Source: Oxalobacteraceae bacterium
Lineage (GTDB): Bacteria > Pseudomonadota > Gammaproteobacteria > Burkholderiales > Burkholderiaceae_D
Reading direction: 5' to 3'
DNA: 40,181 nt
Assembly: GCA_025352145.1 (NCBI GenBank)
Contig: JANXTY010000009.1
Span: 1-40,181 of the forward strand
Each line of letters starts with the position of its first letter. The stretch's first letter is position 1. Shown here piece after piece: positions 1 through 8,291 of the stretch. The translations under genes and the position numbers were made by a program. A model generated the notes under the pieces. That model was not told where the DNA came from. It worked only from the letters and a program-made list of their open reading frames with translations, and did not search any database.

Positions 1-56
1 GCCACCATCGAAGATCCTTGTATTTATAAAGTGTGTTGCAAAAACGGAGGTACAAA

Positions 57-167
57 ATGAGTTACTGCAAGTGGTCTACCTTGATAGGAGGCCAAAAAAA
101 GAGACCAAAAAAGAGACCAGAAAAGCGGGGGAAGGTTAACCCATTGATAGGTTGGAGTTCCGCGTAA
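57..167 (+). CDS. possible 36-aa basic small protein
   Basis: An ATG at 57 is preceded by CGGAGG at 45-50, a good Shine-Dalgarno sequence with six bases of spacing, and the frame runs to TAA at 165-167. The product is very basic, with a KKRPKKRPEKR stretch encoded by a tandem 12-base repeat. No family is recognised. It could be a real small protein, a leader peptide, or the decayed start of a mobile-element gene. The start signal is the only real support. Confidence 0.2.
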   Translation: MSYCKWSTLIGGQKKRPKKRPEKRGKVNPLIGWSSA

Positions 168-243
168 TCCGTATTTACAATCCGAGCGCCCTTAAACAAT
201 GTATCCACACATTTTGGAAATCGTTTAGGTCTTTTTGACAACT

Positions 244-274
244 TTTTGAATTATTTTTGAAAAATAATTCAAAA
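244..274. repeat. perfect 15-bp AT-rich inverted repeat
   Basis: Bases 244-258 and 260-274 are exact reverse complements around a single central base (259). The arms are AT-rich, so this is not a classical GC-stem terminator. It could be a protein-binding site or a cruciform-forming sequence. Confidence 0.7.
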
Positions 275-510
275 TGGGGTTTTTTGGTGGTTAAAAATAT
301 AATTAATTAATTTTTTAAGTGGTTAAATAAGGCAGTTTATGCCCCAGTTACCCGATGCGAAAAGGATTGCGTAGGGTGCTGTTTCGAAATTTCATGAAAT
401 TATACTATTAATTATATGGCACGCAATGTGAAAGAGAATATTTTTTAAATAATGTTGCGCAGGGCTGCGCAACCATCGAGAGTTGTTATTTTTAATTGAC
501 GCATGGGCAG

Positions 511-540
511 CGGTGGGGCAGGGCATGCCGTGCCCCACCG
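511..540. repeat. intergenic palindrome, copy 1
   Basis: A 30-base near-perfect palindrome centred on GGCATGCC, with one mismatched pair (521/530). It lies 33 bases past the stop codon of the DUF945 gene. It is one of seven related copies in the window; the others are at 3014, 5825, 6719, 6887, 18783 and 32170. Confidence 0.8.
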
Positions 541-572
541 CTCCTGTCGCGGAAGTCCCGCCATCCCCCTCT

Positions 573-2075
573 TTACTGTGCCTGCTGCTCCGGCAGGGGG
601 GGGGAATCGGGAGCAGGGAAGACAGGCGCGGGGGGATAAGCTTTGCCGTTAATCAAGAGCTTCCCTTCTTTCCACACGATCTGCGAATGGATGGTGGTGT
701 CGTTACGCTGGATGTAGCCTTGCGCTTCCAGCGCAGCGACTTGCGAATGGAAGGTATTTAACATCATGGTGCGTGCATTCGGGTCCGTTTGGGTGTTTTC
801 AACGAGTTCTTGCACCAAGGGTTCTGCGAGAGAGATATCGATCACGCTGTCGAGTGTGGATAATAACTGGGTGGGATTTTCCATGTCGATGGTATCGGCA
901 CCGGTCAATTTAACGGTTGCCGAGGCTCTGAACTCTCCTCCTTTGCTGGTTAAACTCAAACGGTCCAGGGAAAATACTGGATTGTGTTTGAGCAATTCAG
1001 TGCTCAGTTGTTTCCAGGTGTAGTGCAAATCCGATGTTTTCTCGCTGTCAGTGCCGGTGGGATTACCGGTCTGATTAAAAGAGTGGAGATCTTTGAGTAA
1101 TTTACTGATGGTCGGGCCGTGCAGGTGAGTGAGCGAATAGTCGTAATGGAAATTGCCGAAATCCGTTTTGTTGAGTTCGATCTTCGCAATGCTAAATTTG
1201 ACGGCGGTATCGATCAGGTCGTTTTTGCTCGTCGTCGCATTCTCTAGGCTAAGGTCGTTGAACGCGAAGTTGACGTTGGGGGTTTTGGTATTTGAAAACG
1301 CTACATGATGGACACTTGCTTTTGAGGTGCCAAGATAAATAAAGCCTTCAGGATAGGCGCGTTCTGCATTACCGTTCATTTTTATTTCACCGATTTTTAG
1401 CGCGCTGCTGCCGTCAGCCGCATTCATCTCCAGGCCAGGTGAGGCCAGATCAAATTTTAATTTTTTGTAGGCCGCATCAAAACCGATTTCAAAACCGATG
1501 CCTTTCCAATTGAGCTTGTCCTGGCCGGTTCCTACATTGGCGTTAATGGCAGGGCTACTTATCTTTACCGTGCCGCCTCCGTTGTAATTTAAAACCGTGC
1601 GTATTTCTAGAAATTTTTTCTCACCGAATACTTTTTTTATTTCTGCCATGCTGGCGGCGTCTAATACCAATTCGGTATCGACTTTGCTGGCGGCAATGCC
1701 AACAATCCCGGGGATTGGCCCATGCTGAATGTGGTTGATGATGTGAAATTGAGGCGCCTGATGTAACTTATTTTCCAATTTTTCGACTTCGTTTGGATTG
1801 GCTGCCACCGCATTGCCATCCGGGGCTGGAGGGGGGGGCGTTGCATCTTTGTGCGGTAGTCCAGCGATGTTCAGTTCAATCGTACTTTCTTGCGTAGAAG
1901 AGAACAGGCCACGTCGATAGGTTTGCTTAACGACCTTGAATGCGGGAAAGAAGAGGTCTTGATTTGGCGTTTGCGCCAGTTTCGTTTCCAGGTGCTTCCC
2001 CGTTATCCAGGAAGCGGCCGAATAAGAGGCTGCTAATGCAGCTATAACAGCAATCGTTACCGAAATTTTTTTCAT
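573..2075 (-). CDS. DUF945 (YdgA-like) family protein
   Basis: A 500-residue protein with a basic start and one hydrophobic N-terminal segment (about residues 5-24), then a long soluble region rich in beta-strand-like alternation. This layout and the early GKHLE-type stretch fit the DUF945/YdgA family of inner-membrane-anchored periplasmic proteins, usually about 450-500 residues. The molecular function of the family is not established. A Pro-rich insert (TPPPPAPDG, about residues 79-87) lies in the first quarter. The start at 2075 directly precedes the hydrophobic segment; its ribosome site is weak. No operon partner is evident, because the transglycosylase upstream starts its own transcript region 158 bases away. 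The family call rests on pattern recognition. Confidence 0.7.
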   Translation of the reverse strand: MKKISVTIAVIAALAASYSAASWITGKHLETKLAQTPNQDLFFPAFKVVKQTYRRGLFSSTQESTIELNIAGLPHKDATPPPPAPDGNAVAANPNEVEKLENKLHQAPQFHIINHIQHGPIPGIVGIAASKVDTELVLDAASMAEIKKVFGEKKFLEIRTVLNYNGGGTVKISSPAINANVGTGQDKLNWKGIGFEIGFDAAYKKLKFDLASPGLEMNAADGSSALKIGEIKMNGNAERAYPEGFIYLGTSKASVHHVAFSNTKTPNVNFAFNDLSLENATTSKNDLIDTAVKFSIAKIELNKTDFGNFHYDYSLTHLHGPTISKLLKDLHSFNQTGNPTGTDSEKTSDLHYTWKQLSTELLKHNPVFSLDRLSLTSKGGEFRASATVKLTGADTIDMENPTQLLSTLDSVIDISLAEPLVQELVENTQTDPNARTMMLNTFHSQVAALEAQGYIQRNDTTIHSQIVWKEGKLLINGKAYPPAPVFPAPDSPPLPEQQAQ

Positions 2076-2233
2076 GCTGAGAATCTTTCGTTAATTAATG
2101 AGAGATGATGAATGGGGAGTGAGGGGGAGAGGTAATGGGAGGGAAGTGATTTTAAGTTATTGCAAAAACGATCAGCCAGAAGTGTAATAGCAAAAGCCCG
2201 GTTTGTGTTCGGGGCGTTCATTAAAATAATGAC

Positions 2234-2968
2234 CTAACTTCTTCTCCCATAACGCTGGTACAGGATTTTTACCCGCTTTACATAGGTCTGCGTTTCGGCA
2301 TAAGGCGGTATTCCTGCATATTTTTCCACTGCCTCCGGGCCGGCGTTGTAAGCGGCGGCGGCCAGAGCGACATCTCCCTTGAAACGCTTTAGCAACCCTT
2401 CCAGATAGTGCACCCCACCGAAAATATTATGGTGGGGAATACGTGCATCGACGACCCCTAATCCTTTTGCGGTGGCGGGCATGAGTTGCATCAGGCCGAG
2501 CGCTCCTTTGTTGGAACGCGCTTTGGGATTAAAGCCCGACTCGGCATGAATCAGGGCGCGGATCAGGGCGGGGTCAACCCGGTATTTTTCGGCGGCATCA
2601 TTGATGGTGCTGCTAAATTCGTCCAGATGCAATTTGGTCGATTGCCAGTCGATGGTGGAGGTGAGCGTGCAGGCGTAGCAGGATTCGGTCCAGATGACAT
2701 AGCGGCGTTTAAGAGGCGCCACGTCAGAAAAGGAGGTGATGCCATCGACAGTGTATTTGTAGATTTTGGGTTTGGTTTGCGTCGCCGTTTGGGACGTATC
2801 CGATTTGTCTTCGGCTGCGACAGCGTGCATCGAACCGGATGCAGCAAACAGCAACACGCAAAGCGCAATGAGGTGGTTGGGTTTCAACACAGTTCTCGCA
2901 TTTATCGCATTTGTTAGAACAGGCTTATTTATCGCACAAATATTGGCATATGGCAACAATATGCCCAC
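2234..2968 (-). CDS. secreted lytic transglycosylase (SLT domain)
   Basis: Predicted periplasmic or outer-membrane muramidase-type enzyme that cleaves peptidoglycan glycan strands with formation of 1,6-anhydro ends. The SLT domain fills residues about 118-240. HAESGFNP holds the probable catalytic Glu143, followed by GALGLMQLMPATA (155-167) and the AAAAYNAGPEAV motif (203-214). Before it lies a DUF4124-like stretch (KIYKYTVDGITSFSDVAP, 68-85). A signal peptide is clear (NHLIALCVLLFAASGSMHAVA, about 31-51), but about 28 residues precede it. An internal GTG at 2890 would give a normal signal peptide start, so the true start may be 2890 rather than 2968. Neither start has a strong ribosome site. 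Confidence 0.85.
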   Translation of the reverse strand: MGILLPYANICAINKPVLTNAINARTVLKPNHLIALCVLLFAASGSMHAVAAEDKSDTSQTATQTKPKIYKYTVDGITSFSDVAPLKRRYVIWTESCYACTLTSTIDWQSTKLHLDEFSSTINDAAEKYRVDPALIRALIHAESGFNPKARSNKGALGLMQLMPATAKGLGVVDARIPHHNIFGGVHYLEGLLKRFKGDVALAAAAYNAGPEAVEKYAGIPPYAETQTYVKRVKILYQRYGRRS

Positions 2969-3013
2969 ATTTTATGCGGGGGCTGCGTAAGTCTAAGTCT
3001 TACATAGGCATCG

Positions 3014-3037
3014 ATGGGCACGGCATGCCGTGCCCAT
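3014..3037. repeat. intergenic palindrome, copy 2
   Basis: A perfect 24-base palindrome: the core GGGCACGGCATGCCGTGCCC flanked by AT on both sides. It lies between the divergent transglycosylase and clpB genes, 16 bases before the -35 element of the clpB promoter. Confidence 0.85.
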
Positions 3038-3052
3038 ACTTTGAGAGTGACT

Positions 3053-3079
3053 CTTGAAATTGAGTCGCCTAGCCCAACC
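3053..3079 (+). promoter_or_regulatory. sigma-32 (heat-shock) type promoter of clpB
   Basis: CTTGAAA at 3053-3059 matches the sigma-32 -35 consensus exactly. After 12 bases comes GCCCAACC at 3072-3079, close to the CCCCATNT -10 consensus. The position, about 45 bases before the clpB start, and the nature of the gene fit. Read from sequence only; no start site is known. Confidence 0.6.
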
Positions 3080-3122
3080 TGCGTTTTAACTTGCTTTCCC
3101 CAGATCAAAAACCGGAGCCACC

Positions 3123-5717
3123 ATGCGTCAAGATAAACTCACTACCAAATTGCAGGAAGCCTTGGCCGATGCGCAAAGTCTGGCCGTCGGCAATGACAAT
3201 CCGTATATCGAGCCGGTTCATCTCTTGTTGGCATTGCTCAATCAGGGGGATGGGAGCGCGCGCTCGTTGTTGCAGCGGGCGGGAACTAATGTCGGCGGAT
3301 TGACGAACGCATTGAAGTCATCGCTGGAGCGTTTGCCAAAGGTGTCGGGTACGGGCGGCGAGGTGCAGGTCAGCCGCGATTTATTGTCGTTGCTTAATCT
3401 GGCAGACAAGGAGTCGCAGAAGCGGGGCGATCAGTTCATCGCGAGCGAGATGGTGTTGTTGGGCATGGCGGAAGATAAATCGGACGCAGGGAAATTGGCG
3501 CGGGAGAACGGACTGACACGCAAGGCGTTGGAGGCGGCAATTACTGCCGTGCGCGGTGGCGCAAATGTGAATTCGCAAGAGGCCGAAGGGCAACGTGAAG
3601 CACTGAAAAAATATACTCTCGACCTGACTGAACGCGCCCGTTTGGGCAAGCTCGATCCTGTGATTGGGCGTGACGATGAAATCCGTCGCGCGATACAGGT
3701 ATTGCAGCGCCGTACCAAAAATAATCCGGTGCTGATTGGCGAGCCGGGCGTAGGCAAGACCGCTATCGTCGAAGGCTTGGCGCAGCGCATTATTAATGGC
3801 GAGGTGCCGGAATCGCTCAAAGGCAAGCGTGTGTTGTCGCTTGATATGGCAGCGTTGCTGGCGGGTGCAAAATTTCGCGGGGAGTTTGAAGAGCGTCTGA
3901 AAGCTGTGCTGAAAGAGCTGGCTCTCGACGAGGGACAGACCATCGTTTTCATCGACGAGATGCATACTATGGTTGGCGCTGGAAAGGCAGAGGGGGCAAT
4001 GGATGCAGGCAATATGCTCAAGCCTGCGCTGGCACGCGGCGAGCTGCACTGTGTCGGCGCGACTACGCTCGATGAGTACCGTCACTATATTGAGAAAGAC
4101 GCGGCACTGGAACGTCGCTTCCAGAAAATCATGGTGGAAGAGCCTAGTGTCGAAGCGACCGTGGCGATTCTGCGTGGTTTGCAGGATAAATATGAGCTGC
4201 ATCACAAAGTCCAGATTACGGATGCGGCCATTATCGCGGCGGCGGAGTTGTCGCATCGTTACATCACGGATCGTTTTTTGCCGGATAAGGCCATCGATTT
4301 GATCGATGAAGCCGCGTCGAAAATCAAGATAGAAATCGATTCCAAACCGGAAGTGATGGACAAGCTGGAACGTCGGCTGATTCAATTAAAAATTGAGCGT
4401 GAAGCGGTTAAAAAAGAGAAGGACGACGCGTCTTATCGACGCCTCGGTTTGATTGAAGAAGAGATGGTCAAATTGCAGCGCGAATACAATGATTTCGAAG
4501 AAATCTTGAAGGCCGAAAAAGCCGTGGTGCAAGATAGCACGCATATCAAGGAAGAGATCGAGAAAATACGTCAGCAAATGGAGGAGGCGACGCGCAGCAG
4601 TAATTGGCAACGGGTGTCGGAGCTGCAATACGGCAAGCTGCCCGAGCTGGAGGCGCAACTCAAGCAGGCCGATGAAACCAGCATCGCTGCGGCGACTACG
4701 GGAAAGCCGAAGCTTTTGCGGACGCAGGTCGGCGCGGAAGAAATCGCTGAAGTCGTCTCGCGTGCGACCGGCATTCCGGTGTCGCGCATGATGCAGGGCG
4801 AGCGCGAAAAATTGCTCCATATGGAAGACGCATTGCACCAGCGCGTGGTGGGTCAGCACGAGGCGATTGTGGCGGTCTCCGATGCAATCCGCCGCTCGCG
4901 TTCCGGCTTGGGCGATCCGGGGCGGCCCTATGGCTCGTTCATGTTTCTGGGGCCTACGGGCGTGGGCAAGACCGAATTATGCAAAGCCTTGGCTTCGTTC
5001 ATGTTCGATACGGAAGATGCTTTGATTCGCATCGATATGAGCGAATTTATGGAGAAACATTCGGTAGCGCGTTTAATCGGCGCGCCGCCCGGTTACGTCG
5101 GCTATGACGAAGGCGGCTACCTGACCGAAGCTGTGCGGCGTAAACCGTATAGCGTGATTTTGTTCGACGAAATCGAGAAGGCGCATTCCGATGTGTTCAA
5201 TGTCTTGTTGCAGGTACTCGACGATGGCCGCATGACGGATGGACAGGGGCGTACCGTCGATTTTAAAAACACGGTGATCGTGATGACATCGAATCTGGGA
5301 TCGCACAAAATTCAGGCGATGGAAGGAGGGGAACCGGCCCTGATCAAAATGTCCGTGATGGCCGAGGTGCGGGAGCATTTCCGTCCTGAATTTATTAATC
5401 GTATCGATGAGATCGTGGTGTTCCATGCGCTCGATGCCAAAGATATAGGCGCCATTGCCAAGGTGCAGCTGGCGATTCTCGAAGGGCGTTTGGCGAAGAT
5501 GGATATGCGCCTTGAGATGTCGGAGGAGGCTTTGCAAATTATTGCTGAAGCCGGATTCGATCCAGTGTACGGAGCGCGGCCATTGAAACGCGCGATTCAG
5601 CAACAGATCGAGAATCCGGTTTCCAGGCTGATTTTGCAGGGCAAGTTTGGACCGAATGATGTGGTGCCGATTAATGTCCACAATGGCGCGTTGGTGTTTG
5701 AGAAATTGGGCGCTTGA
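3123..5717 (+). CDS. clpB: ATP-dependent chaperone ClpB
   Basis: Hsp100 disaggregase that acts with DnaK/DnaJ/GrpE to rescue aggregated proteins in the cytoplasm. At 864 residues it has the normal ClpB length. The N-terminal Clp repeat domain spans about 1-145. AAA+ module 1 has Walker A GEPGVGKT (206-213) and Walker B FIDEMH (D278, E279). The coiled-coil middle domain (about 400-520) separates ClpB from ClpA and ClpC. Module 2 has Walker A GPTGVGKT (610-617), pore loop GYVG (657-660) and Walker [10 protein letters not shown] (D682, E683). Start 3123 is set by GGAG at 3114-3117. It is transcribed alone, from a sigma-32-like promoter at 3053-3079. Confidence 0.97.
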   Translation: MRQDKLTTKLQEALADAQSLAVGNDNPYIEPVHLLLALLNQGDGSARSLLQRAGTNVGGLTNALKSSLERLPKVSGTGGEVQVSRDLLSLLNLADKESQKRGDQFIASEMVLLGMAEDKSDAGKLARENGLTRKALEAAITAVRGGANVNSQEAEGQREALKKYTLDLTERARLGKLDPVIGRDDEIRRAIQVLQRRTKNNPVLIGEPGVGKTAIVEGLAQRIINGEVPESLKGKRVLSLDMAALLAGAKFRGEFEERLKAVLKELALDEGQTIVFIDEMHTMVGAGKAEGAMDAGNMLKPALARGELHCVGATTLDEYRHYIEKDAALERRFQKIMVEEPSVEATVAILRGLQDKYELHHKVQITDAAIIAAAELSHRYITDRFLPDKAIDLIDEAASKIKIEIDSKPEVMDKLERRLIQLKIEREAVKKEKDDASYRRLGLIEEEMVKLQREYNDFEEILKAEKAVVQDSTHIKEEIEKIRQQMEEATRSSNWQRVSELQYGKLPELEAQLKQADETSIAAATTGKPKLLRTQVGAEEIAEVVSRATGIPVSRMMQGEREKLLHMEDALHQRVVGQHEAIVAVSDAIRRSRSGLGDPGRPYGSFMFLGPTGVGKTELCKALASFMFDTEDALIRIDMSEFMEKHSVARLIGAPPGYVGYDEGGYLTEAVRRKPYSVILFDEIEKAHSDVFNVLLQVLDDGRMTDGQGRTVDFKNTVIVMTSNLGSHKIQAMEGGEPALIKMSVMAEVREHFRPEFINRIDEIVVFHALDAKDIGAIAKVQLAILEGRLAKMDMRLEMSEEALQIIAEAGFDPVYGARPLKRAIQQQIENPVSRLILQGKFGPNDVVPINVHNGALVFEKLGA

Positions 5718-5730
5718 TTATTGTGGATGC

Positions 5731-5783
5731 TTAGGGGGTGCTTTAAATTAGGGGGCTTAATTAGGGGGCTTAATTAGGGGGTG
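5731..5783 (+). repeat. tandem TTAGGGGG repeats, possible G-quadruplex
   Basis: Just after clpB the unit TTAGGGGGCTTAA occurs twice in tandem (5748-5773), flanked by the related TTAGGGGGTG at 5731-5740 and 5774-5783. This puts four runs of five G at 5734-5738, 5751-5755, 5764-5768 and 5777-5781, with loops of 12, 8 and 8 bases. That matches a loose G-quadruplex pattern on the plus strand. Confidence 0.7.
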
Positions 5784-5824
5784 TTTATTTCGCCGCCCGC
5801 CAGGTTGCGCAGAGGTCTCCCGTA

Positions 5825-5846
5825 GGGGCACGGCATGCCGTGCCCC
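5825..5846. repeat. intergenic palindrome, copy 3
   Basis: A perfect 22-base palindrome (core with GG...CC extension) between the convergent clpB and cobA genes, 12 bases past the cobA stop. The surrounding 44 bases (5821-5864) closely match those around copy 4 (6714-6757), so the repeat unit extends beyond the palindrome. Confidence 0.85.
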
Positions 5847-5858
5847 GCGCTGGTTCAG

Positions 5859-6620
5859 CTATTTTCGAGGCAGAACCCAGGGCGATCGCGACGCCAGCGC
5901 TGCGCCTATCATCACCAGTACCGGCCCGTTAGAGCTGCTTAATCCTTGTTCCAGTTGGGCGAGCGTCAGGCGCATGATTTGCTGGTCGGGGCGGCTGCAA
6001 TTTTCTACCACCACGACGGGCAAGTCTGCCGGTCGCCCTTGCGCCAGCAGGCGTTGCGCGGTGATGACGGCTTCTTTCCCCCCCATGTACTGCACTAGTG
6101 TGTCGCTGTCGGGCATGGTGACGCTACTCGAATGTTCCGGGGCCGTGCTGGAGGTGAAGAAGGCGACGCTGCGGGCGATGCCGCGTTTGGTCAGCGGTTG
6201 CCGGGTAGCGGCTGCGGCGGCTAAGGCGGTAGTAATGCCGGGAACGATGTCGACTTCGATGCCCTCGGCTTCCAGCGCGCGTAACTCTTCATCGGCGCGG
6301 CCGAACAACATGGGGTCGCCGCCTTTCAAACGTACTACCACCGCGTATTTTTTTGCGCAATCGATGAGTTGTTCGTTGATGACGGTCTGGGCGGTGGAGC
6401 GCTGGCCGCTGCGTTTTCCGACGGAGATGATGTCGGCCTGCGAGCACAATTGCAGCATCTCGTCGGTGACCAGGGCATCATGCAACACGACGTTGGCCTG
6501 GGCCAAAATGCGCGCGCCGCGAACCGTGATCAGGTCGGCTGCGCCGGGGCCTGCGCCGATCAGATAGACTTTGCCGTATTGCTTAGGTGGTTGTAAGGGC
6601 ATGGCTTTGGGGGCAGACAT
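5859..6620 (-). CDS. cobA: uroporphyrinogen-III C-methyltransferase (SUMT)
   Basis: Transfers two methyl groups from S-adenosylmethionine to uroporphyrinogen III to give precorrin-2, the branch point to siroheme. The single-domain length of 253 residues is normal for CobA and lacks the dehydrogenase/chelatase half of CysG. Family motifs seen are VYLIGAGPGAADL (18-30), VRLKGGDPMLFGR (93-105) and VPGITTALAAAA (about 126-137). It follows cysN on the same strand after a 324-base gap, so it probably supplies siroheme for CysI. Ocobalamin-pathway neighbours are absent. The start at 6620 has no clear ribosome site; an internal ATG at 6602 is an alternative. Confidence 0.92.
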   Translation of the reverse strand: MSAPKAMPLQPPKQYGKVYLIGAGPGAADLITVRGARILAQANVVLHDALVTDEMLQLCSQADIISVGKRSGQRSTAQTVINEQLIDCAKKYAVVVRLKGGDPMLFGRADEELRALEAEGIEVDIVPGITTALAAAAATRQPLTKRGIARSVAFFTSSTAPEHSSSVTMPDSDTLVQYMGGKEAVITAQRLLAQGRPADLPVVVVENCSRPDQQIMRLTLAQLEQGLSSSNGPVLVMIGAALASRSPWVLPRK

Positions 6621-6674
6621 AGTAGAGGGGTGGGTCCAGAAGTATGCGTGGTAGAGGCCACAACAACCACAATA

Positions 6675-6806
6675 TTAAGCAGTGCGCAGCGCTTGCATCC
6701 GAATATGGCGCACCGTAGGGGCACGGCATGCCGTGCCCAGCACTGGTACAGCTATTTCATTGAGGTTGAACCAACTAATTCCAATTCGCATTAAAAACGA
6801 TAACAT
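6675..6806 (-). CDS. possible 43-aa small protein
   Basis: The ATG at 6806 is preceded by AAGGAGGAG (on the minus strand, 6812-6820), an almost ideal Shine-Dalgarno sequence, and the frame runs 43 codons to TAA at 6675-6677. The product starts MLSFLMRIGISWF and its second half is encoded by the palindrome and the sequence past it, so the C-terminus is probably not conserved. The strong ribosome site suggests that the start of a real gene was truncated by the repeat. No family is recognised. Confidence 0.25.
   Translation of the reverse strand: MLSFLMRIGISWFNLNEIAVPVLGTACRAPTVRHIRMQALRTA
6719..6738. repeat. intergenic palindrome, copy 4
   Basis: The exact 20-base core GGGCACGGCATGCCGTGCCC. 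The 44 bases 6714-6757 match 5821-5864 apart from a few changes. Confidence 0.85.
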
Positions 6807-6883
6807 CGTTACTCCTCCTTGCCGTACTAAAGTATTGTCTGCGTCGGGGGGGCCTTGTTCTCGTTTCTAATGCAAATTGGAAT
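6778..6883. repeat. 106-bp unit with 23-bp terminal inverted repeats
   Basis: Bases 6778-6800 and 6861-6883 are reverse complements with two mismatches; the ends read ATTCC...GGAAT and TAA occurs on both sides (6776-6778 and 6883-6885). This resembles a miniature non-autonomous element, but the flanking TAA is too short to prove a target duplication. An internal 6-bp hairpin lies at 6796-6810. Confidence 0.5.
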
Positions 6884-6886
6884 AAC

Positions 6887-6906
6887 GGACACGGCATGCC
6901 GTGCCC
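6887..6906. repeat. intergenic palindrome, copy 5
   Basis: The 20-base core with one mismatched pair (A at 6889). It follows the right arm of the 106-bp inverted-repeat unit by three bases and lies 38 bases past the cysN stop. Confidence 0.75.
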
Positions 6907-6944
6907 CTGCGATCCTTTTGCGGAAGGCTGCGTACATCCCTCAA

Positions 6945-8291
6945 TTAACCCAGCCGAATCATCCCGGCTGCCACCGTCTGGTGCGTGACTTCATCGATCA
7001 AAATAAAGGCCCCCGTCGTGCGAATGTCGTCATAGGCATCGGCTGCCAATGGTTGCGCTACGTTGAGCGTCACGCGGCCGATATCGTTGAGCTTGAAGCC
7101 ATCGGCTGGACGTTGTTCCTGGGTATTGATATCGAGCAGGGTATCGATGTGGGTGATGCGCGCCGCGACTTGTCTGGTGGTGTGTTTGAGCCAGTATTTG
7201 CGGCGCATGTCGAGCGGTTCTTCCGACAGCCAACAGACATCGGCGGTGACGGTTTTGAGAAGCCTGGGCGCGCGCTGGGCGGAGGTAAGCATGTCGCCGC
7301 GCGAGATGTCGACGTATTCTTCGAGCAGGATCGTGACCGATTGGCCCACTGCTGCCGATTCGATCGATCCTTCCAGCACCTGGATGTCCTTGACCGTGGC
7401 CGTTTGCCCGTTGGGTTGCACCACTAGTTTGTCGCCTTTGCGCACGCTACCGGCTTCGATACGGCCCATGTAGCCACGAAAATCGTTGGCTTCGTGGCCG
7501 TTGTGACGGGCTACCAATTGCACGGGAAAACGCAATGGTTCATCGTGGCATTCGTCATAGACATTTAAGGATTCCAGTAATTCGATCAAGGTCGGGCCTT
7601 GATACCACGGCAGGTTGTCGCCGGTTACGACGACGTTATCGCCTGCCAGCGCCGATAAGGGAATAGGGTGGATTCCTTTTAAGCCCAACCGTTTGGCAAA
7701 GTCCTGGTAGGCGGCGATGATACGGTCGTACACGGCTTGGTCGTAATTGACCAAATCCATTTTGTTGACCGCGACGATCACATGTTCGATACGCAGCAAA
7801 TGCGCAATGGTGGAATGGCGTTTAGTCTGGATCAATAATTCTACGCTGCCGTCTTCCCCTAATTTGACTTTGGATACATCGACCAGAATAATCACCGCGT
7901 CGGCGGTCGATGCGCCTGTCACCATGTTGCGGGTGTATTGCTCGTGACCCGGTGTGTCGGCGATGATGAATTTGCGTTTCGGTGTGGCGAAATAGCGGTA
8001 TGCGACATCGATGGTGATGCCTTGTTCGCGCTCTGCTTCCAGGCCATCGGTCAATAGAGACAGGTCGATCGTATCGCCAACAGTACGCTTATGTTTGGCG
8101 CGTGACATGGCATCGAGTTGATCGGCAAAAATTCCTTTGCTGTCGAAGAGCAAACGGCCGATCAGCGTGCTTTTTCCATCATCGACGGAACCGGCGGTAA
8201 TAAAACGCAGCAAGCCGCGCTCACGGCGTTCGGATGAATTTTTTGTGGGTGCAGTTATCACGGCAGCCGGATCTGTAACGACAGTGTTCAT
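6945..8291 (-). CDS. cysN: sulfate adenylyltransferase subunit 1, GTPase
   Basis: GTP-hydrolysing subunit of the CysDN ATP sulfurylase, which makes adenosine 5'-phosphosulfate (APS) from ATP and sulfate. EF-Tu-like motifs are intact: P-loop GSVDDGKS (34-41), DTPGH (112-116) and NKMD (176-179). The 448 residues match a stand-alone CysN; there is no C-terminal APS-kinase (CysC) domain as in NodQ-type fusions. That fits the APS-reductase type CysH in the operon. Its ATG shares a base with the cysD stop (TAATG at 8291), so the two are probably translationally coupled. Confidence 0.96.
   Translation of the reverse strand: MNTVVTDPAAVITAPTKNSSERRERGLLRFITAGSVDDGKSTLIGRLLFDSKGIFADQLDAMSRAKHKRTVGDTIDLSLLTDGLEAEREQGITIDVAYRYFATPKRKFIIADTPGHEQYTRNMVTGASTADAVIILVDVSKVKLGEDGSVELLIQTKRHSTIAHLLRIEHVIVAVNKMDLVNYDQAVYDRIIAAYQDFAKRLGLKGIHPIPLSALAGDNVVVTGDNLPWYQGPTLIELLESLNVYDECHDEPLRFPVQLVARHNGHEANDFRGYMGRIEAGSVRKGDKLVVQPNGQTATVKDIQVLEGSIESAAVGQSVTILLEEYVDISRGDMLTSAQRAPRLLKTVTADVCWLSEEPLDMRRKYWLKHTTRQVAARITHIDTLLDINTQEQRPADGFKLNDIGRVTLNVAQPLAADAYDDIRTTGAFILIDEVTHQTVAAGMIRLG

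Larger units (their letters stand above)
1..572. other. gene-poor AT-rich left edge
   Basis: No gene of ordinary size is seen here. The stretch holds a 36-codon ORF at 57-167, two copies of a 12-base A-rich direct repeat at 95-118, a perfect 15-bp AT-rich inverted repeat at 244-274, a 14-bp perfect palindrome at 388-401 (AATTTCATGAAATT) and one copy of the GC-rich intergenic palindrome at 511-540. Composition is much more AT-rich at 181-460 than in the neighbouring genes. It may be the decayed flank of a mobile element, but no transposase or terminal repeat is visible. Confidence 0.5.
6621..6944. other. gene-poor spacer between cysN and cobA
   Basis: The only long gap inside the sulfate operon. 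It holds two copies of the intergenic palindrome (6719-6738 and 6887-6906), a 23-bp imperfect inverted repeat (6778-6800 with 6861-6883) and a 43-codon minus-strand ORF with a strong ribosome site (6675-6806). The structure suggests insertion of a small mobile or repeat element into a previously compact operon. Confidence 0.6.

Noticed and set aside
3381-4385. Long minus-strand open frames opposite clpB
   Set aside because: Shadows of the clpB reading frame; composition is not protein-like.
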